Position numbers and translations under genes: made by a program. Source: Psychroserpens luteus (GTDB lineage Bacteria > Bacteroidota > Bacteroidia > Flavobacteriales > Flavobacteriaceae). Taken from it: DNA of 64,000 nt. The stretch is taken from positions 1 through 64,000 of the forward strand of contig NZ_JADILU010000008.1 of assembly GCF_015319355.1 (NCBI RefSeq). Reading direction: 5' to 3'. Shown piece by piece: positions 17,624 to 26,282 of this stretch (the first letter of the stretch is position 1; each line of letters begins with the position of its first letter). Below the pieces are notes generated by a model. That model ran no database searches, had not been told where the DNA came from, and saw only the letters and a program-made list of their open reading frames with translations.

Positions 17624-18397
17624 ATGAAACTACACTCCCAAATAATAGGACAAGGTCAACCCTTCGTAATCCTCCACGGATTTTTAGGTATGAGCGACAA
17701 CTGGAAAACCTTAGGAAATAAATTCAGTGAAGCAGGTTTTGAGGTGCATCTTGTAGATCAAAGAAATCATGGTAGAAGTTTCCACGATGACGATTTTAGT
17801 TACGAAGTATTAGCAAAAGATTTAAAAACCTATTGCAATGACCACAACCTTGAAGATATTATTCTATTAGGTCATTCCATGGGTGGAAAAACTGCAATGC
17901 TTTTTGCTACAGAATATCCAGAACTAGTTTCTAAATTGTTGGTAGCAGATATCAGTCCGCGTTTTTATCCAGTTCATCATGATGCTATTTTAGAGGGATT
18001 GTCTGCTTTAGATTTTTCCGAAGTAAAAAGTAGAGGAGAAGCAGATAAGCAATTATCTAAATATGTACACGAGATTGGTACACGTATGTTTTTACTTAAA
18101 AATTTATATTGGATAGAAAAAGGGCAACTTGCGCTACGCATTAATCTTGATGTATTAAAAGATAATGTTGCTGAGGTTGGAGAAGCTCTACCAATCCATT
18201 CAAAGTTTGAAAAACCAACTTTATTTTTAAGAGGTGATAAAAGCGAATATGTGATGCCAACAGATGAGAAACTCATAAAACAACATTTTCCATTAGCAGA
18301 AATAGAAACCATAAGTAATGCAGGTCACTGGTTGCATGCAGAAAACCCAACAGATTTCTATGACGCTGTGATTAAATTTATTACCTTAAACTCATAA
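17624..18397 (+). CDS. alpha/beta fold hydrolase (YbfF-like esterase)
   Basis: 257 residues, cytoplasmic (no signal peptide). The fold signatures are all in place: oxyanion-hole segment FVILHGFLGMSDNW (His18-Gly19), nucleophile elbow LLGHSMGGKTA with Ser85, an acid in TLFLRGDKSEYV, and the catalytic His in NAGHWLHAENP near residue 236. The DQRNHGRS block (45-52) is typical of the YbfF/ABHD11 group of short acyl-esterases. The natural substrate is not known. It follows pdxJ by 106 bp and precedes the small membrane-protein gene by 19 bp. Confidence 0.88.
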   Translation: MKLHSQIIGQGQPFVILHGFLGMSDNWKTLGNKFSEAGFEVHLVDQRNHGRSFHDDDFSYEVLAKDLKTYCNDHNLEDIILLGHSMGGKTAMLFATEYPELVSKLLVADISPRFYPVHHDAILEGLSALDFSEVKSRGEADKQLSKYVHEIGTRMFLLKNLYWIEKGQLALRINLDVLKDNVAEVGEALPIHSKFEKPTLFLRGDKSEYVMPTDEKLIKQHFPLAEIETISNAGHWLHAENPTDFYDAVIKFITLNS

Positions 18398-18416
18398 TCA
18401 ATTAAACTTTTTTAAA

Positions 18417-18764
18417 ATGAATTTATTAATCAGACTTATAGTTACAGCAGGAATTGTAATGCTTTTGGCACATTTTCTGCCAGGTGTTGAAGTTACAGGA
18501 TTTGTTGCAGCTCTTATTGTTGCCATTGTATTGGGACTACTTAACTTTATTGTAAAACCAATTCTTGTTATTTTAACGATTCCAATTACCATTGTGACAT
18601 TGGGATTATTTTTATTCGTCATTAATGCATGTATCATTTTACTGGCAGATAATTTTATTGATGGATTTGGCGTGAGCGGTTTCTGGATCGCCTTACTGTT
18701 TAGTATTTTATTATCCATCTGTCAATCTATTGCCTATTCGCTTTTGAGCGACGATAAAAAATAG
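18417..18764 (+). CDS. phage holin family (DUF360/4_2) small membrane protein
   Basis: 115 residues with four hydrophobic segments (about 2-22, 26-45, 50-80, 84-110). The pattern LIVTAGIVMLLAHFLPGVEV ... LLNFIVKPILVILTIPITI ... NACIILLADNFIDGFGV ... is the PF04020 family, named for phage holins but widely found as a housekeeping bacterial membrane protein. There are no phage genes nearby, so a lysis role is unlikely here. The gene lies 19 bp after the hydrolase gene and upstream of the tig promoter. Function unknown. Confidence 0.85.
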   Translation: MNLLIRLIVTAGIVMLLAHFLPGVEVTGFVAALIVAIVLGLLNFIVKPILVILTIPITIVTLGLFLFVINACIILLADNFIDGFGVSGFWIALLFSILLSICQSIAYSLLSDDKK

Positions 18765-18787
18765 TCTGATATACAGAAGTTAAACTA

Positions 18788-18818
18788 TTGTCGAGTTGCA
18801 AAAAAATACGTATTTTTG
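18788..18818 (+). promoter_or_regulatory. promoter of tig
   Basis: A TTG -33 element (18788-18790) and the -7 element TATTTTTG (18811-18818, TAnnTTTG) are separated by 20 bp. This fits the Bacteroidota primary-sigma consensus. Transcription would start about 18824, giving a short leader before ATG 18844. Confidence 0.7.
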
Positions 18819-18843
18819 CAGCCCAATTTTGATATGATTTAAA

Positions 18844-20166
18844 ATGAACATCACAAGAGAAAACATCGATGCATTAAATGCAGTTGTAAAAGTAGACATC
18901 GCTAAAGAAGATTATAGCGATCAAGTAGAAAAAATATTAGCAGATTACCGTAAATCGGCAAACATACCTGGTTTTAGAAAAGGACATGTGCCAATGACAA
19001 TGGTAAAGAAGCAATATGGTAAAGCTGTATTGGTAGATGAGGTTAATAAGTTGTTACAAGATGCTTTAGGTAAATATTTAACAGAAGAGAAATTAGATGT
19101 TTTAGGTAACCCGTTACCAAAACCTCAAGATGATTTAGATTGGGATAGCGATAATTTTTCTTTTGAATTTGAATTAGGTTTAGCACCAGATTTTGAAGTC
19201 AACTTAAAAAGTAAAAAAGCAATCACTCATTACAATATCGTTGCAGATAAAAAAATGATTGATGACCAAATTGTTCATATTAGAAAACAATACGGTAAAA
19301 TAACACCTCAAACAGAAGTAGCAAAAGACTCTGAGATTACTGGGGTTTTTGAAAACGAAGAAAAAGAAATCAACAACTCTATAATGATTACCTTAGATAA
19401 ATTTAAAGGTAAATCAACAGAGAAGCAATTTATAGGTGCTAAAGTAGGGGATGTTGTTACTTTAAAAACTAAAGGATTATTTAATGACGATCATGACTTG
19501 ATGAACTTTTTAAAAGTATCTCATGATGATGCTCATGGTTTAGATATCGAAGTTAATTTCACAATTAATGAAATTAATGAGAGAGAATTAGCAGACTTAG
19601 ATCAAGAATTGTTTGATAAACTCTTCGGAAAAGGAGCTGTAACATCAGTAACAGAGCTTAAAGACAAAATCAAAGAAGATTCTGAAAAGCAATTTTTACA
19701 GCAAGGTGATCAAAAACTATTAAATGACGTAACCGAAAATTTAGTAGAAAACACAAAATTTGACTTACCAGCTTCATTCTTGCAAAAATGGATGCAAACT
19801 GCAGGTGAGACTCAAATGGATGCAGATCAAGCTAAAGAAGAATACGAAAAGTCAGAAAAAAGCATGCGTTACCAATTAATTGAAGGTAAATTAATTGAGA
19901 AGCATGAACTTCAAGTAAAATTTGAAGATTTACAAGCTCACGCTAGAGAAATGATTAAAGTGCAAATGGCACAATTTGGTCAAATGAATTCTAGTGATGA
20001 AGAATTAGACGGGATTGCAGCAAGAATTTTATCTAATAAAGATGAGGTGAAGCGTTTATCTGAACAATTAATGAGCACTAAACTGTTAAATCTTTACAAA
20101 GCAGAAGCTAACTTAAAGACAAAAGAAATAACTTACGACGAATTCGTAAAAGAGTTTTATAGCTAA
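18844..20166 (+). CDS. tig: trigger factor
   Basis: 440 residues. It is a ribosome-bound chaperone meeting nascent chains at the exit tunnel. The N-terminal domain carries the ribosome-docking signature NIPGFRKGHVPMTMVKKQYG (about 39-58, GFRxGxxP). The middle PPIase-like domain (about 140-240) is poorly conserved, as in other Bacteroidota, so isomerase activity is doubtful. The long helical C-terminal arms (about 245-440) include ELKDKIKEDSEKQFLQQGDQ. It has its own promoter and terminator and lies upstream of clpP and clpX, the classical tig-clpP-clpX order. Confidence 0.96.
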   Translation: MNITRENIDALNAVVKVDIAKEDYSDQVEKILADYRKSANIPGFRKGHVPMTMVKKQYGKAVLVDEVNKLLQDALGKYLTEEKLDVLGNPLPKPQDDLDWDSDNFSFEFELGLAPDFEVNLKSKKAITHYNIVADKKMIDDQIVHIRKQYGKITPQTEVAKDSEITGVFENEEKEINNSIMITLDKFKGKSTEKQFIGAKVGDVVTLKTKGLFNDDHDLMNFLKVSHDDAHGLDIEVNFTINEINERELADLDQELFDKLFGKGAVTSVTELKDKIKEDSEKQFLQQGDQKLLNDVTENLVENTKFDLPASFLQKWMQTAGETQMDADQAKEEYEKSEKSMRYQLIEGKLIEKHELQVKFEDLQAHAREMIKVQMAQFGQMNSSDEELDGIAARILSNKDEVKRLSEQLMSTKLLNLYKAEANLKTKEITYDEFVKEFYS

Positions 20167-20194
20167 AAAATTATATTTATAATTAGTATATTTG

Positions 20195-20226
20195 AGCGTA
20201 GAACTTTATAAGTTTTACGCTTTTTT
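20195..20226 (+). terminator. intrinsic terminator after tig
   Basis: AGCGTAGAACTT (20195-20206) pairs with AAGTTTTACGCT (20210-20221) with a single G-T wobble and a 3-nt loop, followed by TTTTTT. A TAnnTTTG-like element (TATATTTG, 20187-20194) sits immediately before it; whether it serves clpP is uncertain. Confidence 0.85.
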
Positions 20227-20256
20227 GTTTCACAATAAAATTTCAGAAAAAGATAT

Positions 20257-20931
20257 ATGGATTACGGAAAAGAATTTGAAAAATTCGCAATAAAAGATCA
20301 AGGTATCAGCAGTACATATTACAACAAGATTGTTAGCAGTATGTATCCAACTAGTATGACACCTTATATTATAGAAGAACGTCAGTTAAATATTTCTCAA
20401 TTAGATGTGTTTTCACGTTTGATGATGGATCGTATTATTTTTATGGGTACTGCAATCAATGATCAAATTGCAAATATTATACAGGCACAATTATTATTTT
20501 TAGAAAGTGCAGATGCTACTAAAGATATTCAAATCTACATTAACTCTCCAGGAGGAAGTGTTTATGCAGGTTTAGGTATCTACGATACAATGCAGTTAAT
20601 TAAGCCAGACGTAGCAACGATTTGTACAGGAATGGCAGCTTCAATGGGAGCAGTGTTGTTATGTGCAGGAGAAAAAGGTAAGCGTAGTGGTTTAACACAT
20701 TCTCGTGTAATGATTCACCAGCCATTAGGAGGTGCGCAAGGTCAAGCGAGTGATATAGAAATTACAGCTCGTGAGATATTAATCCTTAAAGAGGAATTAT
20801 ATAAAATAATTAGTAAGCATTCTGGTCAGGATTACGACAAAATCTATGAAGACAGTGATCGTGATTACTGGATGAAAGCAGATAAAGCTAAAGAATACGG
20901 TATGATAGACGAAGTATTATCAAGAGGATAA
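20257..20931 (+). CDS. clpP: ATP-dependent Clp protease proteolytic subunit
   Basis: 224 residues. It forms the tetradecameric serine-protease chamber used with ClpX. The catalytic triad is visible: Ser129 in GMAASMGAVLL, His154 in RVMIHQPLGG and Asp203 in DRDYWM. The YINSPGGSVYAGL oxyanion segment (94-106) and the C-terminal AKEYGMIDEVL are conserved. A short N-terminal extension (about 1-30) precedes the axial-loop region and may be processed. It is flanked by the tig terminator and a 157-bp gap before clpX that carries a nested inverted repeat. Confidence 0.97.
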   Translation: MDYGKEFEKFAIKDQGISSTYYNKIVSSMYPTSMTPYIIEERQLNISQLDVFSRLMMDRIIFMGTAINDQIANIIQAQLLFLESADATKDIQIYINSPGGSVYAGLGIYDTMQLIKPDVATICTGMAASMGAVLLCAGEKGKRSGLTHSRVMIHQPLGGAQGQASDIEITAREILILKEELYKIISKHSGQDYDKIYEDSDRDYWMKADKAKEYGMIDEVLSRG

Positions 20932-20942
20932 ACTATCATTTA

Positions 20943-21013
20943 CTTCGGAAATTGGAATTCTCAAACATCTTGTAATAGCATTACGATTTTGAGAGTTTTG
21001 ATGTTTTCCGAAT
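20943..21013 (+). promoter_or_regulatory. nested inverted repeats between clpP and clpX
   Basis: Three nested complementary pairs are visible: TTCGGAAA/TTTCCGAA (outer, from 20944 and to 21012), TCTCAAA (20959-20965)/TTTGAGA (20988-20994) and GTAAT (20972-20976)/ATTAC (20980-20984). AAACATC (20963-20969) can instead pair with GATGTTT (21000-21006). No T run follows. It may be an mRNA-stability or attenuator structure separating clpP from clpX expression. Confidence 0.5.
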
Positions 21014-21088
21014 ATATAAAAACAATAAAAAGAAAGTTGTAGTTGAATTCGATTAAGAATTATAAACTATAAATTTTAAATTTAAAGA

Positions 21089-22324
21089 ATGGCAAAGGAA
21101 GAATTAGAATGTTCGTTTTGTGGAAGAAAAAAGCCAGAAACCAGTTTATTAATAGCAGGCTTAGATGCACACATTTGTGATCGTTGTATCGAGCAAGCTC
21201 ATGGTATTGTTATAGAAGAATCTAAACAAGCTGGTAATGAAGAGTTGTCTTCAGATTTAATGCTTAAAAAACCACAACAGATAAAAAACTTTCTTGATGA
21301 ATATATTATTGGTCAAGAATACACTAAAAAAGTAATGTCTGTTGCAGTTTATAACCACTACAAACGTTTATTACAACCACCAAGTGATGATGATATTGAG
21401 ATTCAAAAATCAAATATTATCATGGTAGGTGAAACAGGTACAGGTAAAACTCTAATGGCAAAAACTGTCGCTAGAATGTTAAATGTGCCATTAGCAATTG
21501 TTGATGCTACTGTATTGACAGAAGCTGGTTATGTTGGAGAAGATGTAGAAAGTATTCTAACACGTTTACTTCAAGCTGCAGATTACAATTTAGAAAAGGC
21601 AGAAAAAGGTATCGTTTTTATTGATGAGATTGATAAAATAGCGCGTAAAAGTGATAACCCTTCTATCACTAGAGATGTTTCTGGTGAAGGTGTACAACAA
21701 GCGTTATTGAAACTTTTAGAAGGAACAGTTGTTAACGTACCTCCAAAAGGTGGGAGAAAGCATCCAGACCAAAAGTTCATTGAAGTAAATACTGAGCATA
21801 TCTTGTTTATTGCAGGAGGAGCATTTGATGGTATTGATAAGAAAATTTCAAAACGGTTAAATATGGCAGCTATGGGATATAAAGCTGCTTCCAATGACAG
21901 TGAGGTTATAGATAAAACTAATTTATTACAATATATCATACCTAAAGATTTAAAAGATTTTGGTTTAATTCCAGAAATTATTGGTCGTCTTCCTGTTTTG
22001 ACATACATGGATCCATTAGATGCTAAAACATTGAGAGCAATTTTAACCGAACCTAAAAATGCCATTATCAAGCAGTATAAAAAACTGTTTGAGATGGATG
22101 ATGTAGAAATGACTATTACAGAAGGTGCTTTAGATTTCATAGTTACAAAAGCTATAGAGTATAAGTTAGGAGCAAGAGGACTACGTTCACTATGCGAAGA
22201 AATTTTAACAGATGCGATGTTTGAAATGCCTAGTAATGATGATGAAAAATTGAATGTAACAAGATCTTATGCTGAGGGAAAACTGTCTAAAACAACAATT
22301 AAAAAGTTGAAAGCAGTATCGTAG
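21089..22324 (+). CDS. clpX: ATP-dependent Clp protease ATP-binding subunit ClpX
   Basis: 411 residues. It is the AAA+ unfoldase that feeds substrates to ClpP. The N-terminal zinc-binding domain has Cys8, Cys11, Cys30 and Cys33 (CSFCGRKK ... HICDRC). Walker A is [13 protein letters not shown] (about 113-125) and Walker B is [12 protein letters not shown]. The pore loop GYVGED, sensor 1 (FIAGGAFDG) and sensor 2 (LGARGLRS) are intact, and the ClpP-docking loop [11 protein letters not shown] is present. It ends at a strong terminator. Nothing unusual. Confidence 0.97.
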   Translation: MAKEELECSFCGRKKPETSLLIAGLDAHICDRCIEQAHGIVIEESKQAGNEELSSDLMLKKPQQIKNFLDEYIIGQEYTKKVMSVAVYNHYKRLLQPPSDDDIEIQKSNIIMVGETGTGKTLMAKTVARMLNVPLAIVDATVLTEAGYVGEDVESILTRLLQAADYNLEKAEKGIVFIDEIDKIARKSDNPSITRDVSGEGVQQALLKLLEGTVVNVPPKGGRKHPDQKFIEVNTEHILFIAGGAFDGIDKKISKRLNMAAMGYKAASNDSEVIDKTNLLQYIIPKDLKDFGLIPEIIGRLPVLTYMDPLDAKTLRAILTEPKNAIIKQYKKLFEMDDVEMTITEGALDFIVTKAIEYKLGARGLRSLCEEILTDAMFEMPSNDDEKLNVTRSYAEGKLSKTTIKKLKAVS

Positions 22325-22351
22325 AAAAATATAGCTTTAAATACATATAAA

Positions 22352-22382
22352 AAAACCACTCTTTTCCCGAGAGTGGTTTTTT
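22352..22382 (+). terminator. intrinsic terminator after clpX
   Basis: AAAACCACTCT (22352-22362) pairs with AGAGTGGTTTT (22370-22380) around a 7-nt loop, with a T run on the plus strand. It closes the clpX transcript. Confidence 0.9.
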
Positions 22383-22385
22383 ATT

Positions 22386-22678
22386 GGATTTAATAATTAA
22401 TATTGCTTAACAATATTTTGAATACTTTGTTTCTAATTTAGGTCTTATAACAAGTAATTCTATATACTTGCTTAGATAAGACTTTGTAAATATAACTGCA
22501 TTAAGTCCATAAAAAAAAGGACTTCCACTCATTTTGGATGAACACTAATATATTCTCGTTGTTTGGGAAAATAAGTTGTTGTTCGTCGAATATTTATTGA
22601 AATCCTTTATATTTTTAACGGTAATTAAAGCTGTTTTGTGAATTAAAGTGTTTTCTTAACAGTTAAATTCCTAAAAAA
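22386..22678. other. non-coding stretch with two hairpins between convergent genes
   Basis: No gene is seen. Two inverted repeats stand out: GTCTTAT (22442-22448) with ATAAGAC (22476-22482) enclosing CAAGTA/TACTTG, and AAGTCC (22503-22508) with GGACTT (22519-22524). Neither is followed by a clean T run. The rest looks like AT-rich spacer. Confidence 0.4.
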
Positions 22679-24199
22679 TTAAGAAGTTGTATTCAATTGT
22701 AAAAGCTCATCAATATATTCTCTGCTATTAGAGAGTCTAGGGATTTTATGTTGTCCGCCAAGTTTATCATGTTGTTTTAACCAATCATAAAATAAACGCT
22801 CTCTAGCAATATGAACAGTTGGCATATTCAAGGTCATATTATTAAGACGTTTTGCCTCATAATCTGAATTTAGCGATTTGAGTTTGGTGTCTAGCAATTC
22901 ATTAAAGGTCTTGAGGTCTTGAGGAGGTGTTTTGAATTCTATTAACCATTCATGTGATCCTTTGTCTCTGCCTTTCATGAAAATTGGAGCAGCAGTATAA
23001 TCTACAATTTCAGACTGTGTCGTACTGCAAACTTCTCTAAGTGCGTCTTCTGCATTTTCAATGATGAGTTCTTCTCCAAACGCGTTAATATGGTGTTTGG
23101 TACGTCCAGAAACTTTAATACGATAAGGGTTAATTGATGTGAATCTTACAGTGTCTCCAATTTTGTAACGCCAAAGTCCTGCGTTAGTTGTTATAATTAC
23201 TGCGTAGTTTTTATCAATTTCAACGTCACTCAACGGGATAACCTTTTGGTCCAATGTTCCGTAGGAATCCATAGGGATAAACTCATAGAAAATTCCATAG
23301 TCTAACATCAGCAATAATTCACTGCTACTATTCTGGTCTTGGATGGCGAAAAATCCTTCCGAAGCATTATAAATTTCATAATACCTAAAATTAGATTTAG
23401 GTAAAATAGCTTTGTATTGGTCAACATATGGTACAAAACTCACACCACCATGAAAATAGACTTCTAGATTAGGCCAGATGTCAAATAGGCTATCTTTTCC
23501 TGTAGTTTCTAAAACATTGTTAAGTAATACAAGCATCCATGAAGGCACACCAGCTAAACTGGTTACATTCTCATTTCGGGTTTCTTCAACAATGGCTTGC
23601 ATTTTATGTTCCCAATCATTCATTAAGGACACTTTACTGCTTGGTGTACTACTAAACTCTGCCCAAAATGGCATATTGTCAATTAGTATTGCAGATAAAT
23701 CTCCAAAGGCTGTCCCGTTTTCTTTATAGAGCTCTTTGCTACCACCTAAACGTAAACTTTTACCTGTGAATAATTGTGAGTCTTCATTATTATTAAGGTA
23801 CATGCATAGTAAATCTTTACTTGCTGCGTAATGACAATCTTCTAAAGATTCTGTGCTTACTGGTATGAATTTGCTTTTTGCATTTGTTGTTCCGCTAGAT
23901 TTAGCAAACCATTTTATAGGGTTAGGCCAAAAAATATTATGCTCGCCTTGACGAGAACGTTCAATCACATGTTGGTACTCTTCATAAGTTGAAATAGGAA
24001 CACGCTCACTAAATGTTTTGTAATTGGAAATGGTGCTAAATTCGTGCTTCCTTCCAATTTCAGTGTCCTTTGCAGTTGCGAGGAGCTGAAAAAGCAATTC
24101 GTTTTGGACTTCATTTGGGTATTTTAAAAACAATTCAATTTGATGAAATCGTTTTTTTAAAAACCACGAAGCAATAGAATTTACTAATGGAATCGACAT
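22679..24199 (-). CDS. GH3 auxin-responsive promoter family protein (acyl-adenylate/amide synthetase-like)
   Basis: 506 residues. It belongs to the ANL-type adenylating GH3 family: the P-loop-like WFAKSSGTTNAKSKFIPV (about 85-105), FHGGVSFVPY, YYEIYNASEGFFAIQ and LWRYKIGDTVRF with the GRTKHHINAFGEE motif are all in place. Plant members conjugate amino acids to jasmonate or auxin, and bacterial homologues are uncharacterised or make acyl-amino acid amides. No metabolic neighbour points to a substrate. It is cytoplasmic, and divergent from the DUF2797 gene by 43 bp. Family assignment is firm; the reaction is not. Confidence 0.9.
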   Translation of the reverse strand: MSIPLVNSIASWFLKKRFHQIELFLKYPNEVQNELLFQLLATAKDTEIGRKHEFSTISNYKTFSERVPISTYEEYQHVIERSRQGEHNIFWPNPIKWFAKSSGTTNAKSKFIPVSTESLEDCHYAASKDLLCMYLNNNEDSQLFTGKSLRLGGSKELYKENGTAFGDLSAILIDNMPFWAEFSSTPSSKVSLMNDWEHKMQAIVEETRNENVTSLAGVPSWMLVLLNNVLETTGKDSLFDIWPNLEVYFHGGVSFVPYVDQYKAILPKSNFRYYEIYNASEGFFAIQDQNSSSELLLMLDYGIFYEFIPMDSYGTLDQKVIPLSDVEIDKNYAVIITTNAGLWRYKIGDTVRFTSINPYRIKVSGRTKHHINAFGEELIIENAEDALREVCSTTQSEIVDYTAAPIFMKGRDKGSHEWLIEFKTPPQDLKTFNELLDTKLKSLNSDYEAKRLNNMTLNMPTVHIARERLFYDWLKQHDKLGGQHKIPRLSNSREYIDELLQLNTTS

Positions 24200-24242
24200 A
24201 TTTTAATTATCTTTCTGCTTTAAAAATAATACTTTTTTTCAT

Positions 24243-25037
24243 ATGTTTTATCAAGGTGTTTTAACAAAAATGCAAACAGAGTTCGCTGAGCCCATTCAAT
24301 ATTACTTAATCTTGGAGAATGATTTCTTGAATATGAATCAGTTACTAGGTAAAACCATCACAATGGAGTTCGTAAAACACCAATGTTTAAAATGCGGATT
24401 AGATAAACCTATTTACCGTCAAGGCTTCTGTAAAGATGATTTTTTCGATATTCCACAAGCCGGAGATTGGATTATGAGACCAGAGCTAAGTACTGCACAT
24501 TTAGGAAAAGAAGATCGTGATTTAGAATACGAAAAGAAAGTTCAATTGCAACCACATATCGTCTATTTAGCTAATTCTAGTAATGTCAAAGTTGGTGTCA
24601 CCAGAAAAGGGCAAGTACCAACACGATGGATAGATCAAGGTGCTCATGAAGCAATAGAAATTGTTGAAGTTCCAAATAGATATCTTGCTGGTATTACTGA
24701 GATTGCTCTAAAAGATCATGTTGCAGATAAAACCAATTGGCGAAAAATGTTGAAAAATGATATCGAAGATGAAAATCTAGTAGAATGGAGAGAGCGTTTA
24801 AAGGGTTTTATTCCTGCGGAAGCTCAAGATTATTATATCGCTTCTAATACAGAAACTAATATTAATTTTCCTGTTATAAAATATCCAGAAAAACCTAAAA
24901 GTCTCAATATTGAGAAAGAGCAATCTTACACAGGTAAACTAGTTGGCATAAAAGGGCAATACCTCATTTTTGAAGATGATAGAGTTTTTAACGTGAGAGG
25001 TAATGAGGGTTTGGTGGTTAGATTTTCTATCGTTTAA
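24243..25037 (+). CDS. DUF2797 domain protein
   Basis: 264 residues, cytoplasmic. Residues about 40-175 fit DUF2797: FVKHQCLKCGLDKPIYRQGFC, a Cys pair plus a distal Cys, then DRDLEYEKKVQLQPHIVYLA and KVGVTRKGQVPTRWIDQGA, the last resembling a GIY-YIG-like arrangement. The C-terminal third (about 190-264) ends in a small beta region (GKLVGIKGQYLIFEDDRVFN VRG). No activity is established for the family; a nucleic-acid role has been suggested by fold only. It is divergent from the GH3 gene and 71 bp upstream of a small membrane-protein gene. Confidence 0.85.
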   Translation: MFYQGVLTKMQTEFAEPIQYYLILENDFLNMNQLLGKTITMEFVKHQCLKCGLDKPIYRQGFCKDDFFDIPQAGDWIMRPELSTAHLGKEDRDLEYEKKVQLQPHIVYLANSSNVKVGVTRKGQVPTRWIDQGAHEAIEIVEVPNRYLAGITEIALKDHVADKTNWRKMLKNDIEDENLVEWRERLKGFIPAEAQDYYIASNTETNINFPVIKYPEKPKSLNIEKEQSYTGKLVGIKGQYLIFEDDRVFNVRGNEGLVVRFSIV

Positions 25038-25108
25038 ATATTAACGAAATTTTATAAAACCATATTGTGTTAAATTATTGTTATTTAGTATCTTATAAAT
25101 AAAACAAT

Positions 25109-25348
25109 ATGAAAATTCCTGTTATGTTATATGTCGCAATTACGACATTGCTATTAGTAATTATTACTATTGCAGTCAATTTAAATACACCTCTAAATTG
25201 GATCTTTTATTTAACTTGTATTGGTCAAATGTTTGTAGTGATTATGGTTTATAAAGTATTAAAAGATAATTATACAACAAATAAAAGCTTTGAAGATTAT
25301 TACGAAGATCACCCTATTAGAGAGTATGATAATTATCTAAAGACTTAA
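25109..25348 (+). CDS. small two-helix membrane protein
   Basis: 79 residues with two transmembrane helices (about 5-25, LYVAITTLLLVIITIAV, and 31-50, WIFYLTCIGQMFVVIMVY). A polar acidic tail follows (DNYTTNKSFEDYYEDHPIRE). Short proteins of this design are common in flavobacteria, but I recognise no function. Its stop codon lies inside the 3' end of the convergent LysE-family gene, an overlap of 12 bp, which leaves no room for a terminator between them. Confidence 0.7.
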   Translation: MKIPVMLYVAITTLLLVIITIAVNLNTPLNWIFYLTCIGQMFVVIMVYKVLKDNYTTNKSFEDYYEDHPIREYDNYLKT

Positions 25349-25951
25349 TTTAATTGCTTGAGCAATTCCAATAACGATGAGTAAAATCCCTGTAACTTTG
25401 TTGATTATAAGCCCAATATTTTGAACCTTACTTTTTAGTTTTATACTAAACTTGCTATAGAGATATAATGTTAATGTCTTACCTAGATAAACACCTGTAA
25501 AAAATAAGAAAAGCACCAATAAGGGAGAACTTAGTGATAACATTAAGTTATTGTTATTAATGATACCGAAAGCGACAATCCAATATATTAGAACTGGCGG
25601 ATTTAATATCCCTAAAAGAAACCCAGTTACGTATTTTGAGGATGTAAATTTACTTTTTTCAGGAACTTTTTCTTTCTTGAAAAGTAAAAAGCTACCAACA
25701 AACATTAATATAATGACGATTACAATTTGAATCCACATGTTGCGATCAAAAAAATCTCTCACTATCATATTACAATGTAGTGCATAGTATGACAATAGTA
25801 CTTCTGCTACACCAGCTGCAATAGCTATTTTGAAAGCTTGCTTTGCATTTTGTTTGATGGTTGTGTTAATGACTGCAATATTAGAAGCACCTAATGGCAA
25901 TGCTCCAATAAAACTCGCAAAAACTCCTATTAAAAAATATAAAATAACCAT
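25337..25951 (-). CDS. LysE/RhtB-family exporter
   Basis: 204 residues with about six hydrophobic segments. The N-terminus VILYFLIGVFASFIGALPLG ASNIAVINTTIKQNAKQAFKI is the LysE-family signature (GPxxxxxxxxxxxxGxxxG), shifted to GAxN as in the flavobacterial subgroup. ILNPPVLIYWIVAFGI (about 115-130) is the conserved NP motif in the middle. It probably exports amino acids or similar small metabolites across the inner membrane; the substrate is not predictable. It overlaps the convergent small membrane-protein gene by 12 bp. The region just upstream of its start holds a CTTCGGAA octamer (25970-25977). Confidence 0.85.
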   Translation of the reverse strand: MVILYFLIGVFASFIGALPLGASNIAVINTTIKQNAKQAFKIAIAAGVAEVLLSYYALHCNMIVRDFFDRNMWIQIVIVIILMFVGSFLLFKKEKVPEKSKFTSSKYVTGFLLGILNPPVLIYWIVAFGIINNNNLMLSLSSPLLVLFLFFTGVYLGKTLTLYLYSKFSIKLKSKVQNIGLIINKVTGILLIVIGIAQAIKLSL

Positions 25952-26003
25952 GTAGTGTTGGTAGGTTTTCTTCGGAAAAACTTACAAACAATAAAAAACA
26001 ACA

Positions 26004-26032
26004 AAAGGCGCATCTATTTTAGATGCACCTTT
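26004..26032 (-). terminator. intrinsic terminator after rpsU
   Basis: AAAGG-GCATCT (26004-26015) pairs with AGATGC-CCTTT (26021-26032), with one internal mismatch. On the minus strand it is followed by a T-rich run. It ends the rpoD-rpsU transcript. Confidence 0.85.
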
Positions 26033-26059
26033 TATATATGTTATAAAGCAAAAAAACTA

Positions 26060-26254
26060 CTAAATATCCTCCTGATCTCTCATGTTTTGGATATATCCAG
26101 CTTTTTGGATTTCACGTCTTCTTTTTACCGATGGTTTTGTGAAAAACTGGTTTTCACGTATATTTTGCATCGTCTTTACGTTACGGTGTTTTCTTTTGTA
26201 ACGTTTTAAAGCACGTTCAATGCTTTCTCCTTCTTTTACTAAAATTTTAATCAT
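26060..26254 (-). CDS. rpsU: 30S ribosomal protein S21
   Basis: 64 residues, very basic. The sequence MIKILVKEGESIERALKRYK with RREIQKAGYIQNMR is plain S21. It lies 28 bp downstream of rpoD on the same strand, followed by a strong terminator, so the two form an operon. In Bacteroidota S21 has been implicated in holding the anti-Shine-Dalgarno of 16S rRNA away from mRNA, consistent with the lack of Shine-Dalgarno sequences across this window. Confidence 0.96.
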   Translation of the reverse strand: MIKILVKEGESIERALKRYKRKHRNVKTMQNIRENQFFTKPSVKRRREIQKAGYIQNMRDQEDI

Positions 26255-26282
26255 TGTAATACTTGTAATTATTGGTTTAGGA

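Noticed and set aside
18417-18764. Phage holin-family gene as sign of a prophage
   Set aside because: No phage gene is nearby; the family is common as a chromosomal membrane protein.
21583-22140. 185-residue frame antisense to clpX
   Set aside because: It lies fully inside a conserved clpX gene and shows no motif or start context.
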